DNA of 48,910 nucleotides from Acidobacteriota bacterium (GTDB taxonomy: Bacteria; Acidobacteriota; Vicinamibacteria; Marinacidobacterales; Marinacidobacteraceae), in the NCBI GenBank assembly GCA_009840635.1, contig VXNL01000031.1, positions 1-48,910 of the forward strand, given 5' to 3'. Positions within the stretch are counted from its first letter, which is position 1; every line of letters begins with the position of its first letter. The notes beneath the pieces are model-generated. The model ran no database searches, had not been told where the DNA came from, and saw only the letters and a program-made list of their open reading frames with translations. Shown here in pieces: positions 33,707 through 42,484 of the stretch. The translations under genes were made by a program, and so were the position numbers.

Positions 33707-35108
33707 GGCGCGGGCCCTCCGGGCCGGAAGTCTGGTGGCGCTCCTCGCGGTCCTGGCGGGCGCCTGTGGAGGACCGCAGATTCCCGAAGTCGGGACCGAC
33801 GGCATGGAACCCGCGGTCCGCGAGGCCATCCGCGGCGCCCGGGACGCCCTCGCCGCCGACCGGGGGAACGCGGCCGCCTGGGGGCGCTTCGGGATGGTGC
33901 TCCATGCCCATCGGCTGGGCGCTCCCGCGGGCGCCAGCTATACCGAGGCCGCCCGTCTCGACGGGGACGACCATCGCTGGCCCCACCTCCACGGCCGCCT
34001 GCTGGAGACCGCCGAACCGGCCCGCGCGCTGGGCCTGGCCGACGAGGCCCTCCGCCAGAACCCCCGTTTTGCCCCGGCGCTCGCGCTCCGGGCCCGGGTG
34101 CTCGAAGCCTTGGGCGACGACGACGCCGAAGCCGCCTGGGAGGCGCTCCAGGACCTGGCTCCGGAATCCGTCGAAGCGCCGCTCGCTCTCGGGCGCCGCC
34201 GTCTCCTGCGGGGAGACCTCGCGGGCGCCCGTACCGCTTTCGAGGGCGTCGTGGAACGCCTGCCGTCCTCCACGGCCGGCTGGTCGTTCCTCGCGCAGGT
34301 TTCACGACGGCTCGGCGACCCCGAGGGGGCCGCCCAGGCAACCGTCCGGGCCCGAACCGCCGCCCGATCCGCATCCCTCGGCTCCACGGCCGACCTGGAC
34401 CCGCTGCTGATCGCCGTCGAGGATCTCCGCGCCGACAGTCGCGGGAGGGAGGCCCGAGCCCGGCGGGCGGCGGCCTCGGGAGACCACGACAGCGCGGAAG
34501 CGATCTACCGGCGCCTGGTGAACGAACGGCCCGGCAGCGCGGACCTCCGCTACAACCACGGCAATGCCCTGGCTCGGCTGGGCCGTACCGAGGAGGCGGA
34601 GGCCGCCTATCGGGCCGCACTCTCGCGCGCCCCCGATTCGAGCGCGGCGATGGCGAACCTCGCGAACCTGCTCGCCCGGGGGGGCCGGGACCAGGAGGCC
34701 GATGACCTCTACCGCCGCTCGATCACCGCCGACCCGAGCCACGTCCCCACCCTGCTCGGCGCCTCCAGCCTGCATTTCCAGCGCGGCAACCTGCGGCAGG
34801 CGGAGCGTTTTCTCCGTGACGCTCTCGCGAGTGCCCCCGACCATCCCGGCGCCCTCCAGGGGCTGGGGCAACTGCTCGCGACCGCGGGCCGGCTGGGAGA
34901 GGCGTCCGCGACGCTGTCCCGGGCGCTCGGCGCGGCCCGGGACGCAGGGGCCGCCCCCGGTCAGGTCGCCGGCATCCACTTCCTGCTGGCGGACGTGGAG
35001 CGCCAGCGCGGCCGCACCGCTCAGGCCCGGACCCACCTGGCGCAGGCGGAAGCGCTCGGGATGAACGTCCCTCCCGCGTTCCGGGCCCTCCTGGAACCCG
35101 GGCGTTAA
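33699..35108 (+). CDS. TPR-repeat lipoprotein
   Basis: The 469-residue product has a lipobox-like LAGAC (Cys23), then about 10 TPR units, the most regular from about residue 260 on (DHDSAEAIYRRLVNERPGSA, EEAEAAYRAALSRAPDSSA, NLRQAERFLRDALASAPDHP). It is a membrane-anchored scaffold by inference. It overlaps the CRTAC1 gene by eight bases (ATGAATGA). This is the second place in the window with a CRTAC1 gene joined to a TPR gene. Confidence 0.82.
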   Translation: MNEARALRAGSLVALLAVLAGACGGPQIPEVGTDGMEPAVREAIRGARDALAADRGNAAAWGRFGMVLHAHRLGAPAGASYTEAARLDGDDHRWPHLHGRLLETAEPARALGLADEALRQNPRFAPALALRARVLEALGDDDAEAAWEALQDLAPESVEAPLALGRRRLLRGDLAGARTAFEGVVERLPSSTAGWSFLAQVSRRLGDPEGAAQATVRARTAARSASLGSTADLDPLLIAVEDLRADSRGREARARRAAASGDHDSAEAIYRRLVNERPGSADLRYNHGNALARLGRTEEAEAAYRAALSRAPDSSAAMANLANLLARGGRDQEADDLYRRSITADPSHVPTLLGASSLHFQRGNLRQAERFLRDALASAPDHPGALQGLGQLLATAGRLGEASATLSRALGAARDAGAAPGQVAGIHFLLADVERQRGRTAQARTHLAQAEALGMNVPPAFRALLEPGR

Positions 35109-35132
35109 CGCGCCGCCGACGGCGCAGTTGCC

Positions 35133-35148
35133 GGCCCCGAGGGGGGCC
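35133..35148 (+). terminator. GC hairpin after the TPR lipoprotein gene
   Basis: GGCCCC/GGGGCC with a 4-base loop (gagg) lies 25 bases past the TPR stop. There is no T-run. It is a possible terminator or a structure in the leader of the next gene. Confidence 0.35.
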
Positions 35149-35191
35149 GATACAGTGATTCCGAGGCCCCCGGCCCCCAAGTGAGGACGCC

Positions 35192-36361
35192 ATGAACCAA
35201 CTTCCCAGGCGACGTTTCCTGCAGGCCGGGTCCGTCGGACTCGGCGCCGGATTCCTCGCGCCCGTCGCCGGTGCCGGCGGATCGGGCGCCACTCCCTCCC
35301 CCGCCACGGACTCCACCAGGGTCCGGATGACGGGGGACGGGCTCGGGCTGACGCCCGCCGAACAGGGACGCCTGCTGGCGCGGATGGCAGAAGAGGGGCG
35401 CATCGAGCGGGATTCCTATTCGAACGGCGGGGTGGTGCAGGTGCTCGAGGAGCAGTTCGCCCGGGTCCTCGGGAAGGAACGCGCGGTTTTCATGCCGACC
35501 GGAACGCTGGCCAACCACCTGGCGGTACGCAGTCTGGCCGGTCCCGGTGGCGGCCGGGCGATCGTCCAGGCCGAGGCGCACCTCTACAACGACTCAGGAG
35601 ACTGCGTGCAGACCCTGAGCGCGATCCCGCTGATTCCGCTCGCCCCGGGCCGCTCGACCTTCACCCTCGAGCAGGTGCAGGAGATCGTGGAGCGGACCCG
35701 CGGGGGACGCGTTTCACGGCCGGTCTCCGTGATCTCGATCGAGACCCCGGTGAGGCGCCGTTCCGGTGAGACGTTCGATCAGGGAGAACTGACCCGCATT
35801 GCCGCCTACGCGCGGAACGAGGGAATCCGGCTGCACCTCGACGGGGCGCGGACGTTCCTCGAGAGCGCCTATACGGGGATGGGCGTGGCCGAACTCGCGC
35901 GCCCGTTCGACACCGTCTACGTGTCGCTCTACAAGTACTTCAACGCGGCCTCGGGAGCCATCCTCGCGGGTCCCGCCGCGCTGCTCGACGGCATGTTCCA
36001 CACGCGGCGGATGTTCGGCAGTGGACTCCCCGCCGCCTGGCCCTTCGCGGCGGTCGCCCTCAACTTCCTTCCGGGATTCATCGACCGATTCACGAGCGCG
36101 GTGGGAATCTCCGAGTCCTTCATTACCGAGGTGGAGCGGCACGGCGCTTTCTCCGTCGAGCGGATGGCGGGCGGCACCAACCTGTTCCGGCTGCGGGTGG
36201 ACAGCGCCGACCCCGAGGCCTTCCGGCGGCGGCTCCGCGAGCAGCAGGTGGACCTCGGGGGCATCCGTCCGGACGGCGGATTCATGATCGGCGTGAATGA
36301 GACCTGGAACCGCAGCACGCCGGACGAGCTCGCCCGGCGTTTCCGTTCCGCCCTGGCCTGA
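35192..36361 (+). CDS. Tat-exported PLP aldolase/beta-eliminating lyase, threonine-aldolase type
   Basis: The 389-residue product resembles low-specificity threonine aldolases and the beta-eliminating lyase family: GRIERDSYSNGGVVQVLEEQFARVLGKERAVFMPTGTLANHLA, LHLDGARTF (PLP-binding Asp) and SLYKYFNAASGAIL with the presumed Schiff-base Lys. It begins with a Tat signal (PRRRFLQAGSVGLGAGFLAPVAGA), so the folded PLP-loaded enzyme would be exported. Most relatives are cytoplasmic. GAGG precedes the ATG by about 7 bases. Substrate is not certain; the aldolase activity on beta-hydroxy amino acids is the family norm. Confidence 0.83.
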   Translation: MNQLPRRRFLQAGSVGLGAGFLAPVAGAGGSGATPSPATDSTRVRMTGDGLGLTPAEQGRLLARMAEEGRIERDSYSNGGVVQVLEEQFARVLGKERAVFMPTGTLANHLAVRSLAGPGGGRAIVQAEAHLYNDSGDCVQTLSAIPLIPLAPGRSTFTLEQVQEIVERTRGGRVSRPVSVISIETPVRRRSGETFDQGELTRIAAYARNEGIRLHLDGARTFLESAYTGMGVAELARPFDTVYVSLYKYFNAASGAILAGPAALLDGMFHTRRMFGSGLPAAWPFAAVALNFLPGFIDRFTSAVGISESFITEVERHGAFSVERMAGGTNLFRLRVDSADPEAFRRRLREQQVDLGGIRPDGGFMIGVNETWNRSTPDELARRFRSALA

Positions 36362-36390
36362 CGGGTCACGCCCTGGCGCGGGCCGATCTC

Positions 36391-38574
36391 CTACGGGGAG
36401 CGAACCGCGAGGTGTTCCCCGAAGAAGCGTCCGACCCGGGTCCAGGCGTCGCGCAGGACGTGCTCCCGGTGGAAGTAGTGGAACTCCCCGGGATAGGTGA
36501 CGAGCTCGAAGTCCTTGCCGGCGCGGAGGAGGCCGTCGGCCAGGTTGATGGATTCGAAGTAGGACACGTTCACGTCCGAGGTCCCGTGCAGCATGAGGAG
36601 CGGACGTTCCACGCGATCGACCCGCGCGGCGGGCGCCGCGAGCTCGTAGACGGCGGGGTTTTCCGCGGGGTCCCCCATCCGGCCCCTCACCCAGGGGCCG
36701 CCGGGATCGCGGAACCAGAGGCCGAAGTCTCCAACGCCGGCGACGTTCACCCCCGCCGCGAACAGCGTGGGGTCCAGGGTGAGCGCCTGCATCGTCATGA
36801 AACCTCCGTAGCTGAGCCCCCAGACCCCGATGCGGTCCGGATTCACGAATTCGAGCGTCTGCAGGTACTCCGCGGCCGCGGCGACATCCTGGTAGTCCCC
36901 TCCCCCGACGTCGCGGTAGGACTCCTGCCGGAAGTTCCGGCCGTACCCGATGCTCCCGCGATAGTCGGGCATGAGCACCACGTAGCCCTCCGAGGCGAGG
37001 AGCTGGTGGAAGGAGTGGTACACCCCGTAGTCGCGGCGGACGTGCCACCCGTCGTAGTTCTGGGCGATCCCGTCCCCGTGCACCCAAACGATCGCGGGAT
37101 GCTTCAGGGAACGGTCGAGGTCCTCCGCGACGAACAGGTAGCCGGGTACCTCGCCCCCGTCACGCGCCGGATAGCGGAGGAACTCCCCTTCGGTCAAAAA
37201 CGCCGGGTCGAGGGACTCGGGCAGCGAATTCGTGAGCCGTTCCGGCTCTCCCGATCCACCGGTCTCCGCCACGAAGAGGTCGGGAACGGCGCGCGGGCCG
37301 GTGTGCTGGAACACGATGCGCGAACCGTCGGGAGAGAACCCGCCGTGTTCCGAACTCAGGCGGAATCCGGTGGCGACGGACGGCTGGGTATTCGTGCCCC
37401 GCGCTGAGGTGATCCGCGTCGGCACGGCGTCCGGCAGCTCCGCGGTGTCCACCACGAAGAGTTGGCGCTGTCCGGGATGGTCGGGATTCGCGTCCCAGCC
37501 GAGCTTTCCGCCGTCGGGCGACCAGGCGAAGCGCCGCGCCTCTTCCTCCGACCCGGTCAGGGCGTGCGCGGAACCGTCGGCCAACGAGACCACCACCAGT
37601 TGGTCCCAGCCGGAGGAGTCGTCCACGAACGCCACCCACGCCCCGCCGGGAGAGGGACGCGGTTCGCCCCCCAAGTAGTTGAGACTCCACCACTTCTCGT
37701 CTTCCGTGACGTGCAGGGGCCGGAGCGAACCGTCCCGAAGGTCGGCGAGGACCACCGAACGCGTCCGGACGTCGGGTGCGACTTCCTGGAAGATCAGCCG
37801 CGCCGTATCCACCCAGCGCGGACTCGATATGACGCCGGATCCCGCCGCGATGCGCCGCGATACGCCGTTCCGGACCACTGGCGCCACCCAGAGATCGGGC
37901 GCGGTGCCGCTGAACCGGCGATAGAGCAGCGTGTCCCCGGAGACCTCGTGGGTCTCGTCCACCGTTTCCCGGTTCGAGACCGTGTAGGCGATGAAGCGGC
38001 CGTCGGGGGACCAGGCGGGCTCACCCTCCGAGCGGTCGTCGGTGCGGGTCAACTGCATCTCGGCGCCGTCGGCAAGGTCGCGGACGAACAGGTCCCCACC
38101 TCGCAGGAACGCGATGCGGCGGCCGTCGGGAGAAGGCCGGAAGCCGGACTCACCGCCGGGCTCGTCGTGGAAGACGGCGCGCAGCGTCCCCGCGAGATCC
38201 GGGTCCATCTGGTAGAGCCGTCCGTTGCGCGTGAAATGGAGCAGGTTGCCGTCCCCGCCCCAGAAGAGCCCGCCGATCACTTCGTAGGAATTCCCCCAGC
38301 GCGTCAACTGGCGCGGGGGCTCGCCGGAGCCCGGCGTCACCGCGTAGAGGTCCATCTGCTGGTTCAGATCCCAGACGAAGAACACCTCGTCACCGTCGGG
38401 ACTCCACACCGGCGCCGTCGGATGCCGGATGTCCAGGACGTCCTCCAGGGTCATCCGCGGTTCCTCCTCGGCCTCTTCGCATCCCGCGAGCAGGATGGTG
38501 GCCGCGAAGAGCAGGGCCATCGACGGTCCTCGAACCGGGAATGCCAGCCCGGCCGCTTCCTGATTTCGTTTCAT
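36391..38574 (-). CDS. S9-family serine peptidase lipoprotein (prolyl-oligopeptidase/DPP-type)
   Basis: The 727-residue enzyme has a lipobox (ILLAGC, Cys32), a beta-propeller with repeated SPDG(R/K) blades (VWSPDGDEVFFV, FRPSPDGRRIAFL, AWSPDGRFIAYT, FAWSPDGGKLGW, GFSPDGSRIVFQ), and a C-terminal alpha/beta-hydrolase domain. The catalytic triad is Ser588 in GLSYGG, Asp667 in HGTSDVNV and His699 in GEFHYFHR. It probably trims peptides, often after Pro, at the cell surface or periplasm. ATG 38574 gives the best lipoprotein signal; a longer frame upstream to 38721 runs through non-coding-like sequence. It converges on the threonine-aldolase-like gene. Confidence 0.92.
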   Translation of the reverse strand: MKRNQEAAGLAFPVRGPSMALLFAATILLAGCEEAEEEPRMTLEDVLDIRHPTAPVWSPDGDEVFFVWDLNQQMDLYAVTPGSGEPPRQLTRWGNSYEVIGGLFWGGDGNLLHFTRNGRLYQMDPDLAGTLRAVFHDEPGGESGFRPSPDGRRIAFLRGGDLFVRDLADGAEMQLTRTDDRSEGEPAWSPDGRFIAYTVSNRETVDETHEVSGDTLLYRRFSGTAPDLWVAPVVRNGVSRRIAAGSGVISSPRWVDTARLIFQEVAPDVRTRSVVLADLRDGSLRPLHVTEDEKWWSLNYLGGEPRPSPGGAWVAFVDDSSGWDQLVVVSLADGSAHALTGSEEEARRFAWSPDGGKLGWDANPDHPGQRQLFVVDTAELPDAVPTRITSARGTNTQPSVATGFRLSSEHGGFSPDGSRIVFQHTGPRAVPDLFVAETGGSGEPERLTNSLPESLDPAFLTEGEFLRYPARDGGEVPGYLFVAEDLDRSLKHPAIVWVHGDGIAQNYDGWHVRRDYGVYHSFHQLLASEGYVVLMPDYRGSIGYGRNFRQESYRDVGGGDYQDVAAAAEYLQTLEFVNPDRIGVWGLSYGGFMTMQALTLDPTLFAAGVNVAGVGDFGLWFRDPGGPWVRGRMGDPAENPAVYELAAPAARVDRVERPLLMLHGTSDVNVSYFESINLADGLLRAGKDFELVTYPGEFHYFHREHVLRDAWTRVGRFFGEHLAVRSP

Positions 38575-39082
38575 CGCGCGCGCCTCGCCTGTCGCCTCAC
38601 CCGCATCAATCGCGGGGTGCGTCCCGGATGGTACCCGGCGGCATGCCGGTGTGGGCGGCGCAGGTGTCTGCCTGGTGCGTTTCGCCTCCCTCCGGCCAAT
38701 CCTCCCGGTGGGGGCCGGCAATGCCGGCCGGAGGCCGGCGGCCGGTTCTCCCGGTGGGGGCCCTGGGTCGGCGTTCCTTTACAGTCGGCCCTCCGACGCG
38801 GCTCCGGGGACGAGCGTGAAAGGTGTCCCGTTCTGGCTCCGTGAGGAAGGAAGGAGACGGATGGAGGTGGGCCCGGAAACCCGGACCCTGGAGCCGCGCA
38901 CGGGACGAGCGCACCCGAAACGCCGATTGCGGGAAACCGGCAGGGCACCGGCAGATTAGCGCGCCCCGTTCGGCTGTCAAGAGTTGATTCGGCGGCGAAA
39001 TCCGAGCCGGCGCCCAGTCTCCGCATTTGGTCCTCGAGACGCGAAAATAGAGGCGCCGGGACGCGATCCCGACCCGTCACCG
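38575..39082. other. 508-base intergenic region with GC hairpins and a short direct repeat, no gene seen
   Basis: A 15-bp direct repeat (ctcccggtgggggcc) lies at 38703-38717 and 38749-38763. Between them a GCCGGC/GCCGGC hairpin (38715-38729, loop aat) and further GGCCGG palindromes occur, with ggccggttctcccggtgg resembling a block of the repeat at 48851-48910. From about 38950 to 39060 the sequence is less GC-rich and could hold the ligD promoter, but I see no well-spaced boxes. Short open frames here lack start signals. Confidence 0.4.
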
Positions 39083-41206
39083 ATGCCTGCCAAGCGATCC
39101 AAGACGATCACCGCTTACGAGGAGAAACGGGATTTCGGACGGACACCCGAACCCCCCGCGGGAGGCGCCGCGGACGCCGGGCCGTCCGGGGGCCGGCGCT
39201 TCGTCGTCCACCGCCATGAGGCCCGCCGCCTCCACTACGACCTGCGGCTGGAGATGCACGGAGTCCTCCGTTCCTGGGCAGTCCCGCGGGGCTTTTCCTA
39301 CGACCCCGAAGTGAAGAAACTCGCGGTCCGGACCGAGGACCACCCGTTGGCCTACACGCACTTCGAAGGAGTGATTCCCGAGGGCGAGTACGGCGGCGGC
39401 ACCATGGGCATCTGGGACCGGGGCACCTACCAGATCACGGAAGGGGGTGAGGACCAGGGCGCCGCCGGCGTGGAAGCCGGGAAGCTCGTGCTCCGGTTGT
39501 CGGGGCGCAAGCTCCGCGGGGCCTGGCACATGGTGAAAACGAAGCGGGGCCCGGACGAATGGCTGCTGTTCAAGGGACGCGACCGCTACGTGCGCGCCGA
39601 CGTGGAGCGGCAACCCTTCTTCGACCTGAAGGGCGCCACGCCCTGGACCGGCGAGCCGGGTCCGGCTCCGGTTGTCCCGGAGGGCGAGCGGGAGCCCTTC
39701 ACGGACCACGACTGGATCTTCGAGCCGCAACTCCCGGGCATCCCCGTCTTCCTCGAGCGCGCGGGGGCGGAGCTTCGGCTGATACGGGCGGATGACGGAA
39801 CCCCGCTCGACCTGCCGGAAGTGGTGGCCGAGGCCGAAGCGGTTCGCGCGGAGCAGTTCCTCGCGGGTGGAACGCTCGTGAGCACCGACGCGGCCGAAAG
39901 GCCCTCACCGGAGCGCCTCGCGGCGCGTCTCGACGGGGACCCGTCGATTCCGGTCTCGCTCTATCTGAACGACCTGCTCCGCTACGAGGAATGGGACGTC
40001 CGCAACGTTCCCCTGCTCGAACGGAAAGAGCTGCTCTCCACCCTGTTGCCGCCCGGCACGGCGCTCCTCTTCGGAGACCACGTCGCGGTCCGGGGAGAGG
40101 AGTTCCACGCGGCCTGCGAGGCGGCCGGGCTGCCGGGAACGATCGCCCGGCGCGGCGGCGCCGCGTATCCGGCCGCGGAGGGCTCCCGCCCCGAGTCGGC
40201 CGACGGGCCCGGCTGCCTGCGCATCCCGTCACGCGACACCGGGGCCCCGGACCCCTCCGAACATCTGCTCGCGGGCCTCTCCCGCCAGCGCGCGGTGCGG
40301 GAATCCGCGCAGCCGCTCCACTTCACGAACCTCGACAAGGTGTTCTGGCCCGACCACGGATACACCAAGGGAGACCTGATCCGTTACTACGACCGGGTCG
40401 CCGAACATCTGCTCCCGTACCTCCACGAGCGCCCGTCGCACCTGCTCCGCTACCCCGACGGCGTGGGGGGCAAGGCCTTCTACCAGAAGGACCTGCCGGA
40501 CCACACGCCGGACTGGATCGTCAGCGAGGACATCCCTTCGGGACACCGGGGCGAGACGATCCGATACCTCATCGTCAACGACGCGGCGGCGCTCCTCTAC
40601 GCCGCCAACCTGGGAAGCATCGACATCCATCCCTGGCTTTCGCGCCGGACTCGCCGGGAAACACCCGACTGGGCGGTCTTCGACCTCGATCCCGGCGGCG
40701 GGCCGTTCGGCGACGTGGTGCGCCTCGCCCGGGCATTCGGCAAGGTGCTCCGCGGGATCGGCCTCCGTCCCTACCTGAAGACCTCCGGCGCCACCGGACT
40801 CCACATCTACGTTCCCCTGGAACCGGTGTATCCCTACGACGTGGTCCGGCAGTTCGCCGAGGCCGTCTCCACGCATGTCGCCGGCGAACACCGGGACATC
40901 GCAACCGTCGAACGGACCACCGCGCGGCGCCGGGGTCGGGTCTACCTTGACTTCCTGCAGAACCGGCGGGGACAGACCGTGGTTCCTCCGTACGCTGCCC
41001 GTCCGGTGCCCGCGGCGTCCGTCTCAACCCCGCTGGACTGGGATGAACTCGACGCCGACCTTCGTCCCGAGCGTTTCACGATCGCCAGCCTGCCCGAGCG
41101 GCTCGACCGGCTCGGGGACCTGTTCGCCGGCACCCTGCACGATCGCCAGCCGCTCCTCCCGGCGATCCAGCGGTTTCAGGAACGCTATCTCCCGGGATCA
41201 GGCTGA
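39083..41206 (+). CDS. ligD: LigD with PE and POL domains intact and a degenerate ligase domain
   Basis: LigD serves Ku-dependent end joining. The 707-residue protein has the order PE-LIG-POL, as in Pseudomonas LigD. The 3'-phosphoesterase keeps His45, His51, Asp53, Arg55, His87 and Tyr91. The primase-type POL domain (about 411-675) keeps FDLDP (Asp534, Asp536), KTSGATGLHIY and Asp623 in VYLDFLQ. The middle region (about 206-395) still aligns with a ligase nucleotidyltransferase (DLPEVVAEAEAV, LLERKELLSTLLP) but the KxDG lysine is Gln216 (EPQLPG), the DGE motif is GGTL, EGxxxK is PGTIARR, and the OB domain is missing. ATG 39083 is used; the ribosome-binding site is weak. No Ku gene is in the window. 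It overlaps murA tail-to-tail by nine bases. Confidence 0.92.
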   Translation: MPAKRSKTITAYEEKRDFGRTPEPPAGGAADAGPSGGRRFVVHRHEARRLHYDLRLEMHGVLRSWAVPRGFSYDPEVKKLAVRTEDHPLAYTHFEGVIPEGEYGGGTMGIWDRGTYQITEGGEDQGAAGVEAGKLVLRLSGRKLRGAWHMVKTKRGPDEWLLFKGRDRYVRADVERQPFFDLKGATPWTGEPGPAPVVPEGEREPFTDHDWIFEPQLPGIPVFLERAGAELRLIRADDGTPLDLPEVVAEAEAVRAEQFLAGGTLVSTDAAERPSPERLAARLDGDPSIPVSLYLNDLLRYEEWDVRNVPLLERKELLSTLLPPGTALLFGDHVAVRGEEFHAACEAAGLPGTIARRGGAAYPAAEGSRPESADGPGCLRIPSRDTGAPDPSEHLLAGLSRQRAVRESAQPLHFTNLDKVFWPDHGYTKGDLIRYYDRVAEHLLPYLHERPSHLLRYPDGVGGKAFYQKDLPDHTPDWIVSEDIPSGHRGETIRYLIVNDAAALLYAANLGSIDIHPWLSRRTRRETPDWAVFDLDPGGGPFGDVVRLARAFGKVLRGIGLRPYLKTSGATGLHIYVPLEPVYPYDVVRQFAEAVSTHVAGEHRDIATVERTTARRRGRVYLDFLQNRRGQTVVPPYAARPVPAASVSTPLDWDELDADLRPERFTIASLPERLDRLGDLFAGTLHDRQPLLPAIQRFQERYLPGSG

Positions 41207-42484
41207 CGCGGTTCGGACATCCACCATCGCGCCCAGCGAGCGCAGTTTGGCCGGCAGGTCCGAGTAGCCCCGCTGCACCGTCTCGAGCGGCGTGATCCGG
41301 CTCTCGCCGCTGGCGGAGAGCGCCGCCGCGATGAGCGCCATTCCCGAGCGGATGTCGCGGGCATCGAGGTCCCTGCCCCGAAGCCGTCCGGGGCCGGTGA
41401 CGATGACGCGGTGCGGATCGCAGAGGAACATGTCCGCTCCCATCCCGATCAACTGTTCGAGGGAAAAAAGTCGGAGCTCGTACATCCAGTCATGAACCAG
41501 CGTCGCGCCTTCCGCGGCCGTCGCCAGCACCGTCGTGAGGCTCACCATGTCGCTCGGGAAGCCCGGCCACGGGGCGGTGGTGATGCGCCGCGCCGCGTGC
41601 AGCCGCGAGGGCTCGACGAGCAGGCGGTCCCCGCCCTGCCGGAGGGCCACGCCGAGGCGCCGCAGGACCGCGGTGATCGGCTCCAGGTCCACGTCCCGGG
41701 CGCCCTGGATCTCGACCGTTCCCCCGGTCATGGCCGCCACCGCCGCCCAGCTTCCGGCTTCCACGAAGTCTCCCGAGAGCGTCCAGGCGGCGCCTTCCCG
41801 CCGGCGGCTCCCGGCCACCCGCAGAGTCGGCGTGCCCGCCCCTTCGACCTCGACCCCCATCCTCCGCAGGAAACCGCAGAGCTCGACGACGTGGGGCTCG
41901 CAGGCCGCGTGGCGAATCTCGGAGACGCCCTCCGCACCGGCCGCGGCCAGGAGGGCGGTTTCCGTTCCCGTGACGGACGCCTCCTCGAGATAGAACGAGG
42001 CGCCGCGCAGGCCCTCCGGGGCCTCGAGCTGGCGACCCGGTCCCTCCACCTCCCGCACCCCAAGGGCGCGAAGCGCGGCCAGGTGTACGTCAAAGCCCCG
42101 GCGTCCCGCGAAGTCTCCCCCCGGCTCCCCCATCTGCACCCGGCCCCGCCGCGCCAGGATGGGCGCCGCGAGCAGCACCGAGCCACGGAGCCGCCCCACT
42201 CCCGCGGGGTCCGGTTCCTCGCTCCGGACGTCCAACGCGCGAACCCGCACCCGGTCGCTCCCGACTCCTTCAACTTCGGCTCCCAGGCCTTCGAGCACCC
42301 CGGCCATGGTGGCCACGTCCCGAATGTCGGGCATGTTTCGAAGCTCGCACCACTCGTCGGTGAGGAGGCAGGCGGCGAGGAGCGGCAGCGCCGCGTTCTT
42401 GTTCCCCTCCACCTGCACCCGGCCCTCGAGACGGACGCCTCCCTCGACGATCAGGGTGGTTGGCGGAGGTCCCTGCCGGATCAT
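41198..42484 (-). CDS. murA: UDP-N-acetylglucosamine 1-carboxyvinyltransferase, Asp variant
   Basis: MurA catalyses the first committed step of peptidoglycan synthesis: PEP plus UDP-GlcNAc. The 428-residue product has the N-terminal NKNAALPLLAA motif and the family's two-domain layout, ending PAKLRSLGAMVDV. In the active-site loop the usual PGGCAIG Cys is Asp124 (PGGDFAG). Cys-to-Asp at this site occurs naturally in, for example, Mycobacterium tuberculosis MurA and gives intrinsic fosfomycin resistance while keeping activity. The start overlaps the murB stop by four bases (ATGA). Order on the strand is GWxTD, murB, murA, apart from any dcw cluster. Confidence 0.94.
   Translation of the reverse strand: MIRQGPPPTTLIVEGGVRLEGRVQVEGNKNAALPLLAACLLTDEWCELRNMPDIRDVATMAGVLEGLGAEVEGVGSDRVRVRALDVRSEEPDPAGVGRLRGSVLLAAPILARRGRVQMGEPGGDFAGRRGFDVHLAALRALGVREVEGPGRQLEAPEGLRGASFYLEEASVTGTETALLAAAGAEGVSEIRHAACEPHVVELCGFLRRMGVEVEGAGTPTLRVAGSRRREGAAWTLSGDFVEAGSWAAVAAMTGGTVEIQGARDVDLEPITAVLRRLGVALRQGGDRLLVEPSRLHAARRITTAPWPGFPSDMVSLTTVLATAAEGATLVHDWMYELRLFSLEQLIGMGADMFLCDPHRVIVTGPGRLRGRDLDARDIRSGMALIAAALSASGESRITPLETVQRGYSDLPAKLRSLGAMVDVRTASA

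Noticed and set aside
38575..38959. Short plus- and minus-strand open frames between the S9 peptidase and ligD genes
   Set aside because: They have no ribosome-binding sites or recognisable motifs, and overlap palindromic repeat sequence.
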